DNA from: Gemmatimonadota bacterium | Lineage (GTDB): Bacteria; Gemmatimonadota; Gemmatimonadetes; Longimicrobiales; Gaopeijiaceae | NCBI GenBank assembly: GCA_028873595.1 | Contig: JAPPOV010000033.1 | Location: forward strand, 109,165 to 173,164 | Direction of reading: 5' to 3' | Length of the DNA: 64,000 nucleotides | In this document: positions 53,589 through 62,720 of the stretch, in pieces | Layout of the letters: each line of letters opens with the position of its first letter | How positions within the stretch are numbered: position 1 is the stretch's first letter | Program-made: the position numbers and the translations under genes | The notes under the pieces: model-generated | Told to the model about the DNA's origin: nothing | Database searches by the model: none | Seen by the model: only the letters and a program-made list of their open reading frames with translations

Positions 53589-55409
53589 TTACTGCTGCGC
53601 AGCCATCCCGCGGAGCACGGCGGCCAGCTTGGCCATGCGCTCGGCGTCACCGCCCAGCTCACCGGACTCGATTTGGACCACGTCGGCCTCGATCTCGGCA
53701 GCCAGGTTGTTCAGTGTCATCGCGCCCGCGTTCGCATCGAGTGCGCTTTGAATTTCGCTGGCCCGGTCGTTGAGAATCCGATTCGCTCGTGTCATCTGAT
53801 CCAGGTAGGCCTGCGCGACGTCACGCGTCGGGGCCCATTCGACCTTGGGCTGCAGCTGAGCGTTGAACTCGTTCATCATGACCGCCTCGGCAGCCGCGAT
53901 TTCCGCCGCCGACAGGTGCTCGCTCGGCGTGAGGCGGAAGACGTCGATGCCGCGTGAGATTTCGGCACCATAGAGACGACCGTTGAACCAGTAGACGGAC
54001 CAGTACCCTCCCGTGAAGAGCGACTCGATCGAGAGTGGGCCGCGATCGAAAAACGCGATCTCGAAGGGGTTTGCCGGGTCGGTGAAGTCCATCAACGACA
54101 CGCCGCCCTGGTACCATGCCTGTGCCATGATGTCGCGGCCCGGAACCGGGATGATCGAGCCGTTGTGCGCCACGCAGTTCTCGGTGTCCGTCTGCGGGAC
54201 CGGGAGCTTGTAGTAACCCGCAAGCTCCATCTGGTTGTCGTCGCCGATACGGAAGATCGCGTTCGCGCCCCAGGTCGCCGGGTCGGTCGCGCGGCATCGG
54301 GGTGCGGAGCCTCCACCCCACTCGTCCGTGAAGATGACGACGTCGCCATCATTGTTGAACGTCGCAGAGTGCCAGTAGGCGAAGTTCGGGTCCGCGACCT
54401 CGGCCACTCGGGTCGGACTTTCCGGATTCGTGATGTCGAGCAGTATGCCATTTCCGGAGCACGCTCCACCTGCGAGCCCGATACCCGGGTATGCGGTGAT
54501 GTCGTGGCACTGGTTGGTCATCCGGGAGCTCTGCGTTCCCGGACCATGTGTACCGCCCTGCCAGAGGCCGGCCAGATTGCCCTCCTCGTCTGCGAAAATG
54601 CGCGGCATGTTCACGATCTCGGCAGCACCAGGGTTGGCGAGCGGGACCTTCACCACTTCAATCCGGAAGAGGGCGGTGTTTGGATCCTCTGGACCGCCAC
54701 CGGAGCAACCTGCCAGCTCGTCGCCAGGGCGAACGCGGCTTGTACCCTGGATGTAGACGTAGACGTTCTCGGAATCCGCAGGATCGGTCACGATCGTGTG
54801 CGTGTGCGAACCACGGCACGACTGCACGGCGGCGACCTGTGTCGGGTTGTTCATGTCCGACATGTCGAAGATCCGGACACCGCGCATGCGCTCGGCGCTG
54901 ATCGAGTCCGCGACACCCTCGATACCGCAGTCGAGACGACCACGCGTCTCCTGGGCGGACATGACGATGAGGTCACCGTAGACAGAGACGTCTCCCTGAC
55001 CACCCGGGCAAACGACCGAGACGGCGAGCGTCGGGTCTGCGGGGTTCGAGATATCGAAGATCTGAAAACCGTTGTAGTTGCCCTGAATCAGCATGTCGTC
55101 CTGGAACGCCAGGTCGGTGTTGCTGAAGCGGCCGTCCGCCGGTGTCGACGGGTTGAAGAAGCCGTCGGGTCGCGGGATTGCTGCCAGTAGCTCCATGCCA
55201 CTGATCGCCGACTCGGCGTCCATCCATCCGGCGCCCAGACCAATGCGGGGATCGTTCGGATCCCACTCGAGAGCGGGTGCCGCCGGGGGCACCTGCTCCT
55301 CCTGCTGCTGACCCTTGAGGCCCTCGGGGGCGGCGACGGTGCCCACGACGAGTGCCGTCGCGGCGAGGAGCCAGAATGCTCCCGTGATCTTATTACCCAT
55401 GTCCTTCAT
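53589..55409 (-). CDS. Secreted LVIVD-repeat beta-propeller protein
   Basis: 606-aa exported protein. A signal-peptide-like start (GAFWLLAATALVVGTVAAP) is followed by propeller repeats of the LVIVD type: GFQIFDISNPADPTLAVSV, GVRIFDMSDMNNPTQVAAV, GILLDITNPESPTRVAEV and GVSLMDFTDPANPFEIAFF. There are several Cys (CPGG, DCG, SCRGSHTHT, AGCSGG) and His residues (TNQCHDI, YWHSATF, CVAHNG) that could bind metal or form disulfides. The last 100 residues are helical. The start ATG 55409 has GAGG six bases upstream. The function is unknown. It lies 85 bases downstream of a DUF305 gene on the same strand. Confidence 0.82.
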   Translation of the reverse strand: MKDMGNKITGAFWLLAATALVVGTVAAPEGLKGQQQEEQVPPAAPALEWDPNDPRIGLGAGWMDAESAISGMELLAAIPRPDGFFNPSTPADGRFSNTDLAFQDDMLIQGNYNGFQIFDISNPADPTLAVSVVCPGGQGDVSVYGDLIVMSAQETRGRLDCGIEGVADSISAERMRGVRIFDMSDMNNPTQVAAVQSCRGSHTHTIVTDPADSENVYVYIQGTSRVRPGDELAGCSGGGPEDPNTALFRIEVVKVPLANPGAAEIVNMPRIFADEEGNLAGLWQGGTHGPGTQSSRMTNQCHDITAYPGIGLAGGACSGNGILLDITNPESPTRVAEVADPNFAYWHSATFNNDGDVVIFTDEWGGGSAPRCRATDPATWGANAIFRIGDDNQMELAGYYKLPVPQTDTENCVAHNGSIIPVPGRDIMAQAWYQGGVSLMDFTDPANPFEIAFFDRGPLSIESLFTGGYWSVYWFNGRLYGAEISRGIDVFRLTPSEHLSAAEIAAAEAVMMNEFNAQLQPKVEWAPTRDVAQAYLDQMTRANRILNDRASEIQSALDANAGAMTLNNLAAEIEADVVQIESGELGGDAERMAKLAAVLRGMAAQQ

Positions 55410-55494
55410 ACCTCACCTCTGGTGGACTGACCGATGATCAGTTTTAGTGGAACCTGCTGGTCTATGCGTCCGGTCGACCGACCTCTGCGGCGAA

Positions 55495-56166
55495 CTATCG
55501 ACCGATCTGTTCGAGGAGCGCCTGCATCCGCTCGATTTCCATGAGCTGATCTGCGTCGACTTCCTCGGCGAACTTGAATACCGTCGACTCCTGAGCGGCG
55601 CCGGACGTGTTGAAGAGTGTGGTGACCATGTCCAGGGCACCTTCGTGGTGCTGGATCATCCCCTCAAGGAAGAGCCGGTCGAACTCGACTCCTCGGGCGC
55701 TTGCGAGCGTCTCCATCTGCTCGGGCGTCAGCATGCCCATCATCCGATGGTGCGCCATACCCATAACAGACATCTCCACGGACTCGCCGCGCTCTCGCAG
55801 CCACGTCGACATCATGGCGATCTCGTCGCGCTGAGAGATTTCCATGCGAAGCGCCATCTGTCGAACTGCTGCGGTCGTGGCGTGCTGGCGGACCAGCGCG
55901 GTCATTTCCAACGCCTGACGGTGGTGCGGAATCATGCCCTGCATGAAGCGCACGTCGGCATCGGTGTACGATACGCCTTCGACCTGCTCCAGTTCGTCGG
56001 CGGAAAAGGTCCGTCCGGCCTGCCCGGGGGCTCCCGGCTGAACAATCCGGGGGCCGGCCCCAGCCGGCGCGGGTGTGTTTGATGGTTGGGACGTCCCGCC
56101 GGAGCAGGCGGCCAGCACTGCGGCCAGAGCGAGCGTCGGGATGGTGCGGGCGTAGGTCGTCGTCAT
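55495..56166 (-). CDS. DUF305 lipoprotein
   Basis: 223-aa exported lipoprotein. The lipobox LAAC gives Cys21 and a Pro/Ala-rich linker follows. The DUF305 helical domain has the hallmark repeated motif FMQGMIPHHRQALEMTALV (about residues 74-92) and a second copy FLEGMIQHHEGALDMVTTL. Met- and His-rich helices also occur (MSVMGMAHHRMMGML). The family includes the copper-linked CopM, so copper binding is plausible but not shown. It precedes and is probably co-transcribed with the LVIVD propeller gene. Confidence 0.92.
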   Translation of the reverse strand: MTTTYARTIPTLALAAVLAACSGGTSQPSNTPAPAGAGPRIVQPGAPGQAGRTFSADELEQVEGVSYTDADVRFMQGMIPHHRQALEMTALVRQHATTAAVRQMALRMEISQRDEIAMMSTWLRERGESVEMSVMGMAHHRMMGMLTPEQMETLASARGVEFDRLFLEGMIQHHEGALDMVTTLFNTSGAAQESTVFKFAEEVDADQLMEIERMQALLEQIGR

Positions 56167-56406
56167 GTTGCTTCAGATGAATTCACGGGCCTCGGGTCGT
56201 CGGGTTTGAGCGGCGGGGAGGCGCCGATCCTGTACAAGCTTCAGCACAGCGCTGTTCCCGCAATGGTTGGAGCCCTCGGCCGACTCTCGAGTCGCAGCTC
56301 TAGCACAAGAGGGTTGGCCGCTGTTCCTGGAGGATCGCATGTTAGCATTCCGGCCGAAATGAGACGGTCGATCCAGATATCTGCTCGATGCTTCCCGGAG
56401 CCATCC

Positions 56407-59400
56407 ATGACGTCGTCCCTGCGCATGACCTCCCTGTACCCTGCGCTCGCTGCCCTTTTGCTGCTACCCGTCTTCGTAGCGCCGAGCGGGGCCCAGCTCC
56501 TTCCGACACACCTGGACGGGCTCAGCCCTCGCGAGATTGGTCCGGCGAACATGAGTGGACGCCTGGTCGATATCGCGGTCGTGGAAATGGACACGCGTGT
56601 GTACTACCTGGCATCCGCGACGGGCGGCGTATGGAAGACCACAGACAATGGGCTTCGCTTCTCACCAGTCTTCAAGGACGAAGCGGTCCACTCTGTCGGC
56701 GATGTCGTCGTGCATCAGCAGGACACGAGTGTGGTCTGGGTCGGCACGGGTGAGCGCGCCAACCGACAGTCATCGTCGTGGGGCGATGGGGTCTACAAGT
56801 CGACCGACGGTGGAGACACGTGGACGAACATGGGGCTCGAGGAGAGCCACCACATCGGACGCATCGTCATGCACCCGGACGATTCCGACGTCGTGTACGT
56901 CGCTGCGATGGGCCACCTCTGGGGTCCGAACCCTGATCGAGGCTTGTACCGGACGCGTGACGGCGGTGAGTCGTGGGAGCGGATTCTCTTCGTGGACCCG
57001 ATGACGGGCGCTGTCGACGTCGCGATGGACCCGTCGAACCCGGACATCATGTACGCCGCGATGTACCAGCGGCAGCGACGTCCGTGGGGCTTTCACGGCG
57101 GTGGCCCCGGGAGTGGGCTCTACAAGAGCACAGATGGTGGTGACACGTGGGCGCGGCTGACCAACGCAGGTCTCGATAACGGTCTCGCGACCGGAGACAT
57201 CGGACGCATCGGGATCACGATCTACCGGTCGGACCCGAGCATCGTCTACATCAGTCTCGAGCAGGGGGAACGCTTCAACGCCTCGACCGCGTATGAGCAG
57301 AGGCTGGCCGGGATCTACCGCTCCGAGGACCGCGGAGAGTCATGGACGTATCAGAGCGACTGGAACCCGCGCCCGATGTATGCGAGTCAGCCGATGGTCG
57401 ATCCGAACGATGATCAGCGCATCTACATGCTGAACTCGTACAGTTACTCGGATGACGGTGGTGTGACGTTCACCGTACCGCGCGATCACCGAACTCATGG
57501 CGACGACCGCTTCGTCTGGGTCAATCCGGACGACTCGAACCACGTCATCAAGCTCGACGACGGTGGCCTGGGCATCAGCTACGACCGCGGGGATCACTTC
57601 CTCTACCACACGGCGCTTCCGTTGGCGCAGTACTACCGCGTCTCGGTCGACATGGCGCACCCGTACAACGTGTATGGCGGTCTTCAGGACAATGGCTCCT
57701 GGCGCGGGCCGAGCCAGACCTACCGCGCGGAGGGCATCCTCAATGAGGATTGGAACAAGTGGGGCGGGGGAGACGGCTTCCTCAGCCTGGTCGACACGAC
57801 CGACAACCGGATTCTCTACTCGGAGAGCCAGTACCTCGGCCTCATCCGTTGGGACCTGGAGACGGGCGCGAGCCGCAACATCCGACCGAACCAGCCCGAG
57901 GGCTTCATCGGCGCGCGGCGTAACTGGACGACGTGGCCGGATCTCGATGATCCGTACATGGAACTCGGCAATGCGATGCCACCCGGAAACTGGGACGGGC
58001 CGTTCGTCATCAGCCCGCACGACAACAACACGTTGTATGCGGGCCTGAATGAGCTCTTCAAGAGCACCGACCGCGGGGACACGTGGACGTCACTGGGCGA
58101 TCTGACGAGCGGCACGGATCGGCGCAGCCTCGTGATCATGGATCAGGTCGCGGACTCGTTCGTCCTCTCACTCGACGACGGGATTCCGTATTGGCCGACC
58201 ATGACTGCGATCGCCGAATCCGAGCACCAGCCGGGCGTGCTGCTCATCGGGACGGATGACGGCCTCGTTCAGATCTCGACGAACGACGGTCAGTCGTGGA
58301 CCGACGTGACGAGTGCGATTCCGGGCGCGCCGGAGTTGATGTGGGTGAACCAGGTCCACATGTCGAAGTCGGTCGACGGCAGGATGTACGTCGCCGCGAA
58401 CAACTACCGGAACGACGACTACGAGAACTACCTCTGGGTCACCGACGACAGCGGACGCTCATGGCGCTCCATCGTGGGCGACCTGCCCCCGGAGCAGGCT
58501 GTCCGCGTCGTCCGCGAAGACCCGAGGAACCCGGACGTGCTCTGGCTCGGGACGGAGATGCGGGCGTTCTGGTCGTGGAACGGTGGGCGCAACTGGCTCC
58601 CGCTCGACGGCAACATGCCGACCGTGGCCGTGAATGATCTCGTTGTGCACCCGCGCGACAACGATCTCGTGCTGGCGACGCACGGGCGCGGGATCTGGAT
58701 CTTCGATCAGCTCAACGCGCTCCAGGAGATGACGCCCGAGATCGCCATGTCGGACGCGCACCTCTTCTCGCTCGAGCCGGCCGAACAGATCCGGTACCGC
58801 TCCGAGAAGGCGCACACGGGCAACATGATCTTCGAGGGCGACAACCCGCCGGCTGGTGCCATCATCGACTTCTGGGCCGGTGCCGACGGTCGGGTGGCAC
58901 AGATCAATGTGCTCTCCTCGGGCCGCATTCAGGTCGCGTCGATGGAAATCGAGACCCGGCGCGGCATGAACCGGGCGATCTGGGATCTGCGTCATGCGCG
59001 GGAAGGCACGTCCGGGGGTGGCGGCGGCTTCGGCTTCGGAGGTGGGGGGCGCGGCCCGTTCGTGATTCCGGGTGAGTACACCATCCGCCTCACAATCGGG
59101 GACGTCGTGTCCGAGCAGACGGTCGAAATCCGCGAGGATCCCCGTAACGACTTCGACCCGACGATGCGCGCGGAGTGGACCGAGACGCTGCTCGGCGTCT
59201 GGGGCACTGTGGGCGCTGCGCAGAGCCTCTCCCGTGAGGTCCGCGCTATGGCCGATCGTCTCGACGCGGATCTTGACGTGAACGACGCGCTCGAGGATCG
59301 CCTCCGTGACATGGAGCGTACGACCGGTGAGCTCAGCAGCCGCCTGAACCGTCTCTACGGTTCGATTCAGGGCTGGGTTGGCCCGCTCGCGGCCGATCAG

Positions 59401-59484
59401 GAGGCACAACGGCTCTTTCTCACGGACAAGCTCGAGGAGCTGTCGGATCGATGGGCGGAATTGCAGGGCGACGTGCCCGGGTGA
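56407..59484 (+). CDS. Secreted BNR/VPS10-type beta-propeller protein
   Basis: 1025-aa paralogue of the protein at 12189-15416. The signal peptide ends near PSGAQ. The propeller is marked by repeated Asp-box turns: KTTDNGLRF, KSTDGGDTW (twice), RTRDGGESW, RSEDRGESW, KSTDRGDTW and STNDGQSW. It has HGRGIWIFDQLNALQEMTPE, then a beta domain with a Gly-rich run (GGGGGFGFGGGGRG at about residues 865-880) and a helical tail. No catalytic residues are evident. GGAG lies six bases before the ATG at 56407. The open frame upstream to 56086 overlaps the divergent DUF305 gene. Confidence 0.85.
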   Translation: MTSSLRMTSLYPALAALLLLPVFVAPSGAQLLPTHLDGLSPREIGPANMSGRLVDIAVVEMDTRVYYLASATGGVWKTTDNGLRFSPVFKDEAVHSVGDVVVHQQDTSVVWVGTGERANRQSSSWGDGVYKSTDGGDTWTNMGLEESHHIGRIVMHPDDSDVVYVAAMGHLWGPNPDRGLYRTRDGGESWERILFVDPMTGAVDVAMDPSNPDIMYAAMYQRQRRPWGFHGGGPGSGLYKSTDGGDTWARLTNAGLDNGLATGDIGRIGITIYRSDPSIVYISLEQGERFNASTAYEQRLAGIYRSEDRGESWTYQSDWNPRPMYASQPMVDPNDDQRIYMLNSYSYSDDGGVTFTVPRDHRTHGDDRFVWVNPDDSNHVIKLDDGGLGISYDRGDHFLYHTALPLAQYYRVSVDMAHPYNVYGGLQDNGSWRGPSQTYRAEGILNEDWNKWGGGDGFLSLVDTTDNRILYSESQYLGLIRWDLETGASRNIRPNQPEGFIGARRNWTTWPDLDDPYMELGNAMPPGNWDGPFVISPHDNNTLYAGLNELFKSTDRGDTWTSLGDLTSGTDRRSLVIMDQVADSFVLSLDDGIPYWPTMTAIAESEHQPGVLLIGTDDGLVQISTNDGQSWTDVTSAIPGAPELMWVNQVHMSKSVDGRMYVAANNYRNDDYENYLWVTDDSGRSWRSIVGDLPPEQAVRVVREDPRNPDVLWLGTEMRAFWSWNGGRNWLPLDGNMPTVAVNDLVVHPRDNDLVLATHGRGIWIFDQLNALQEMTPEIAMSDAHLFSLEPAEQIRYRSEKAHTGNMIFEGDNPPAGAIIDFWAGADGRVAQINVLSSGRIQVASMEIETRRGMNRAIWDLRHAREGTSGGGGGFGFGGGGRGPFVIPGEYTIRLTIGDVVSEQTVEIREDPRNDFDPTMRAEWTETLLGVWGTVGAAQSLSREVRAMADRLDADLDVNDALEDRLRDMERTTGELSSRLNRLYGSIQGWVGPLAADQEAQRLFLTDKLEELSDRWAELQGDVPG

Positions 59485-59505
59485 GCCTCGAAAGGCCGTG
59501 AGGGG

Positions 59506-59560
59506 GGCCACGGTGGTCCCCGCGGGTGGTAGGAAGTCTCCCCGGACGGGGGCCGTGGCC
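59506..59560. terminator. Long hairpin between convergent genes
   Basis: GGCCACGG (59506-59513) and CCGTGGCC (59553-59560) pair exactly, and GC-rich internal segments can fold further. It lies between the BNR gene stop and the stop of the leftward hydrolase. Confidence 0.5.
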
Positions 59561-59585
59561 GGCCCCTGCACTGAGGGTCTTCCGC

Positions 59586-60881
59586 TCAGCCCTCTGGTGC
59601 CCGGACACTCTCCGTCAACGATTCGTAGACGATCCCGCGCAGCATTGGATCGATCGGCACCCCCATCACGGGCGAGTACTGGGTCCAGGCGAAGGCGACG
59701 ATCTCTTCGACGGGGTCGATCCAGAACCAGGTATTCTGAACACCCAACCACCAGTAGTGCTCGGGTTGATCTCCGGCGGTCGCCACCGCGAAACCCAGGC
59801 CGAAGCCGTACTCGTGTGACGGCGCACCCAGGCTGATCGGAGGCATCTCCTCGGGGAGATGGTTCGAGCGCATATCGCGCACCGTCTCCGTCCGAAGCAG
59901 ACGCTTGCCGTCGAGCTCCCCTTCGTTCAGCAGCATCTGGGCGAACCGCAGATAGTCCATCGCGGTCGACGTAAGCCCGCCACCTCCCGAGTACCAGCTT
60001 GGCTCGCGCGTGAACGTGCCGCTGACGTGATCGTCGACCTGCACGAGGCTGCCGTCCCTTCGCGCGTACGTCGCCGCGAAGCGATCAAGGTTGCGAGGCT
60101 CCACATGAAAGCCCGTGTCGTCCATTCCGAGTGGCTCGAAGATGCGTACTCGGAAGAAGTCGGCCAGCGACATGCCCGAGGCAACCTCGACCACGCGACC
60201 GAGGACATCGGTGGAGACGCTGTAGTTCCAGAGTGTCCCGGGGTCGGCGAGCAGGGGAAGGGTTGCGATGAGTCCGACCGTCTCCTCGAGGTCGCGGCCC
60301 GTTTCTCGTTCGAGGACATTCACCGTCTGGTACATCTGGTCGACCGGGGTATTTCCGAAGATCCCGTAGGTGAGCCCGGACGTGTGTCGAAGCAGGTCCC
60401 GGATCGTGATCGCACGAGCCGGATCGCGGAGTTCGCCGTCGTCGTACACCTGCACGTCGGCAAAATCCGGGATGTGAGCGGAGAGCGGCTGGTCGAGTTC
60501 CAGCTTGCCCTCTTCGACGAGCATCATGACCGCCACACTCGTGACCGGCTTCGTCATCGAGTAGATGCGGAAGACGTCGTCCCGCTCCATCGGATCCTCG
60601 TCGAGGACTCGCCACCCGTTCGCCTCCCAGTGCACGATTGTGCCGCGCCGGGCCACCATCGTCATCACACCGCCGGTGCGCCTTGCATCGACCAGTTCCT
60701 GCATTGCTGGACCGATCGCGGCCAGGCCTTCAGACGAGAAGCCGACGTCCTCGGACACCCCCTGCGTGATGTCCTGTGCGGCCAGCGCCGTATCGTCCAT
60801 CGGGGCGGCACACGCGGCGGCTGCGAACAGCAACGCCGGCGTGATCCAGCGGGTCGAATTGAGGATCGGACGGGTGTGCAC
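59586..60881 (-). CDS. Serine hydrolase of the class C beta-lactamase/esterase fold, lipoprotein
   Basis: 431-aa exported protein. The lipobox AAAC gives Cys24. The nucleophile and general base are Ser108 and Lys111 in RIYSMTKPVTS. The second motif is Tyr220-Ser221 in WNYSVSTDVLG, as in EstB-like esterases and D-aminopeptidase-like enzymes rather than true AmpC. HTSGLTYG and GGLTSTAMDYLRFAQMLLN are typical. It probably hydrolyses esters or peptides. A lactamase role is not indicated. The start GTG 60881 has GGGGAGG five bases before it. It is divergent from the cytochrome operon. Confidence 0.92.
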   Translation of the reverse strand: MHTRPILNSTRWITPALLFAAAACAAPMDDTALAAQDITQGVSEDVGFSSEGLAAIGPAMQELVDARRTGGVMTMVARRGTIVHWEANGWRVLDEDPMERDDVFRIYSMTKPVTSVAVMMLVEEGKLELDQPLSAHIPDFADVQVYDDGELRDPARAITIRDLLRHTSGLTYGIFGNTPVDQMYQTVNVLERETGRDLEETVGLIATLPLLADPGTLWNYSVSTDVLGRVVEVASGMSLADFFRVRIFEPLGMDDTGFHVEPRNLDRFAATYARRDGSLVQVDDHVSGTFTREPSWYSGGGGLTSTAMDYLRFAQMLLNEGELDGKRLLRTETVRDMRSNHLPEEMPPISLGAPSHEYGFGLGFAVATAGDQPEHYWWLGVQNTWFWIDPVEEIVAFAWTQYSPVMGVPIDPMLRGIVYESLTESVRAPEG

Positions 60882-61000
60882 GAGGGCCTCCCCGGTCGGT
60901 GGGGCGAGTTTGACGGGTCAGCAACATTCGACGCGGAAGCCCCGTTCGCCAGATTCCGCCTCGTCGTGCGCGACTTCGCAGGGTCGCGTACGTTGCGGTG

Positions 61001-61504
61001 ATGTACCGACGACGACGTGCTCGGGCCGGCATCGCGCCCGCCCTCATCGCCCTCGCGGCATGCGCTGCTCCGGCGGACGAGGACCGCTATACCGCGGTCG
61101 CCGACATGCCCGAGCTGATGGCCCATGTGCTGGAGCCGAACGCCCAGGTGTATTGGCGAGCAGTCGGCTGGGTCATTGATGCCGAGGGTGAGCAGGAGCT
61201 GCGCCCCGAGACGGAAGAAGAATGGCTGGCGGTCGAAAACGCTGCATTCGTCGTGGCCGAGGCAGGCAATCTTCTCATGATGGATGGACGGGCGCTGGAC
61301 GACGGCCCCTGGATGACGATGTCCCAGGCCCTCATCGATATCGGTCGACGCGCGGTCCAGGTCGCGGAAGAACGGGACGAGCAGGCTGTCTTCGACGTGG
61401 GCGCAGAGATGTACTTCGTCTGTACGCAGTGTCATGCGACGTATGCACTCGAGACGCTGCGGCCCAGTGATGAGCGCGCTCAGGCCGCGGGCGAAGGCTC
61501 ATGA
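61001..61504 (+). CDS. c-type cytochrome lipoprotein
   Basis: 167-aa exported protein. The lipobox LAAC gives Cys21. One haem-binding CTQCH occurs near the C-terminus (Cys141, Cys144, His145). The domain before it is a helical bundle (VYWRAVGWVIDAEG, LAVENAAFVVAEAGNLLM), so the haem site sits on the last helix, as in cytochrome c prime-like folds. Electron transfer outside the cytoplasmic membrane is expected. ATG 61001 is used, and GTG 60998 is adjacent. Its stop overlaps the start of a DUF6644 gene (ATGA), so it heads a three-gene coupled unit. Confidence 0.8.
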   Translation: MYRRRRARAGIAPALIALAACAAPADEDRYTAVADMPELMAHVLEPNAQVYWRAVGWVIDAEGEQELRPETEEEWLAVENAAFVVAEAGNLLMMDGRALDDGPWMTMSQALIDIGRRAVQVAEERDEQAVFDVGAEMYFVCTQCHATYALETLRPSDERAQAAGEGS

Positions 61505-62064
61505 TCCGGAGCTTTCTCGAGTGGCTCGGGAACACGCCGTGGAGTATCGCGCTCGTCGAGTCGTATTACATGTGGCCGTGGGTCGAATCGACGCACGTTC
61601 TATCCCTCGCGCTCTTCGTGGGTACGGCGATCATGATGGACCTGCGCCTTGTCGGGCTGGCGTTCCAGGGTGTGCCGGCCTCGTCGTTCATCGATCGGCT
61701 TCTCCCTTGGACCCGGATCGGCTTCGTGATCATGGTCGTCACGGGACTCTTCCTCTTCTATTCGTCGCCGCTGCGTTACTACCACAACCTGTTCTTCCGC
61801 ATCAAGTGCATGATGCTCATGATCGCGGGGCTGAACATCTGGTTGTTTCATTCACGGATCCTCACGTCCATCGATACGTGGGATGACGCCGGGACACCTC
61901 CGCGCGCGGCCCGGATTGCGGGAATCGTGTCGATCGTCATGTGGACCGGTGTGGTTTTTTCGGGTCGGTTGATCGCCTACAACTGGTTCGACTGTGACAT
62001 CCAGCCGCAGCCGACCTGGGTGAACTCGATGGCTCAGTGTCCGGTCGACGAGGTGGCCCCGTGA
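61501..62064 (+). CDS. DUF6644-type integral membrane protein, first copy
   Basis: 187-aa protein with four predicted helices (about residues 30-50, 72-90, 103-118 and 136-158). Conserved-looking features are ESTHVLSLALFVGTAIMMDLRLVG with His32, RYYHNLFFRIK with His95 and Lys102, and SGRLIAYNW. It shares the plan of the next gene: a His before a DLRL motif, F-x2-K, and GR-I-(A/G)Y. I place both in DUF6644 from memory of that pattern. His residues in membrane helices beside a cytochrome gene suggest haem b or quinone contact, which is an inference. A Cys-containing tail (DCDIQ, AQCPVD) is unique to this copy. Confidence 0.75.
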   Translation: MIRSFLEWLGNTPWSIALVESYYMWPWVESTHVLSLALFVGTAIMMDLRLVGLAFQGVPASSFIDRLLPWTRIGFVIMVVTGLFLFYSSPLRYYHNLFFRIKCMMLMIAGLNIWLFHSRILTSIDTWDDAGTPPRAARIAGIVSIVMWTGVVFSGRLIAYNWFDCDIQPQPTWVNSMAQCPVDEVAP

Positions 62065-62543
62065 TGCCTCCGGAAGGCTGGATCGTCTTCTTCGAATGGT
62101 GTGAGGCCACGGTCCTTGGCACGGCCGTTCGGAACTCGGTCTATGCGTTTCCACTGATCGAGGCCGTTCACCTCGTGGCCCTCTGTGTCATGGGAGGTGC
62201 GCTCATCATGGTCGATCTGCGATTGCTTGGGCTCGGTATGAAGGACCAGAACGCCGGACAGCTGGCGCGTCTGGTACGCCCCTGGCTCGTCGGCGCGATC
62301 GTGGTCATGCTCAGTACCGGCGTGCTGCTGTTTCTGTCAGAAGCAATCAAGTGTTTCTACAACACGTCGTTCTGGGTGAAGATGATCACCCTGCCGATCG
62401 CGCTCGGCTTCACCTTCCTGGTGCGTGACCCACGGATCATGAAGGGCGCGCCCACCCTTCTCCAGAGCCGAATGCTCGGTTCCGTGTCGATGGCCCTCTG
62501 GTTCGTGGTCGCGGCCGCGGGCCGTTGGATCGGGTATAGCTAG
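62064..62543 (+). CDS. DUF6644-type integral membrane protein, second copy
   Basis: 159-aa paralogue of the preceding protein, with start and stop sharing one base (TGATG). Four helices are predicted. Conserved features are EAVHLVALCVMGGALIMVDLRLLG with His36, FWVKMITLP with Lys106, and AAGRWIGYS at the C-terminus. It lacks the extra histidines and the Cys tail of the first copy. The tight overlaps suggest that the two membrane proteins and the cytochrome are made together and assemble into one complex. The function is unknown. Confidence 0.75.
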   Translation: MPPEGWIVFFEWCEATVLGTAVRNSVYAFPLIEAVHLVALCVMGGALIMVDLRLLGLGMKDQNAGQLARLVRPWLVGAIVVMLSTGVLLFLSEAIKCFYNTSFWVKMITLPIALGFTFLVRDPRIMKGAPTLLQSRMLGSVSMALWFVVAAAGRWIGYS

Positions 62544-62675
62544 GGTCGCGTTGCCCTGATTGTGACCCGTGGGAGTGATGCGGAGGCAGTGCACGTCAAC
62601 GTTGCGTCAGACACGGTGACGTCCAGGGTAGGCCCGGTGGCGCTGCCGATCTGCGGCGGTTGATTCGCGAAGGCC

Positions 62676-62709
62676 GTTGCCCACTGCCGGGGACCCGGCG
62701 GTGGGCAAC
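62676..62709. terminator. Strong hairpin between the cytochrome unit and a convergent gene
   Basis: GTTGCCCACTGCCGGG and CCCGGCGGTGGGCAAC pair along almost the full length with one G-T pair and a minimal loop. It lies 12 bases from the stop of the leftward membrane protein gene and 130 bases after the DUF6644 stop. Confidence 0.7.
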
Positions 62710-62720
62710 CGGTCGTGGCC

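Noticed and set aside
58459..59751. Reverse open frame of 430 codons over the end of the second BNR gene
   Set aside because: It runs through a likely terminator and mirrors the BNR coding frame.
59586..60881. Beta-lactamase resistance gene
   Set aside because: The SxxK and YS motifs fit the wider class C fold, but the sequence and lipoprotein export fit EstB-like hydrolases better. A resistance role is not supported.
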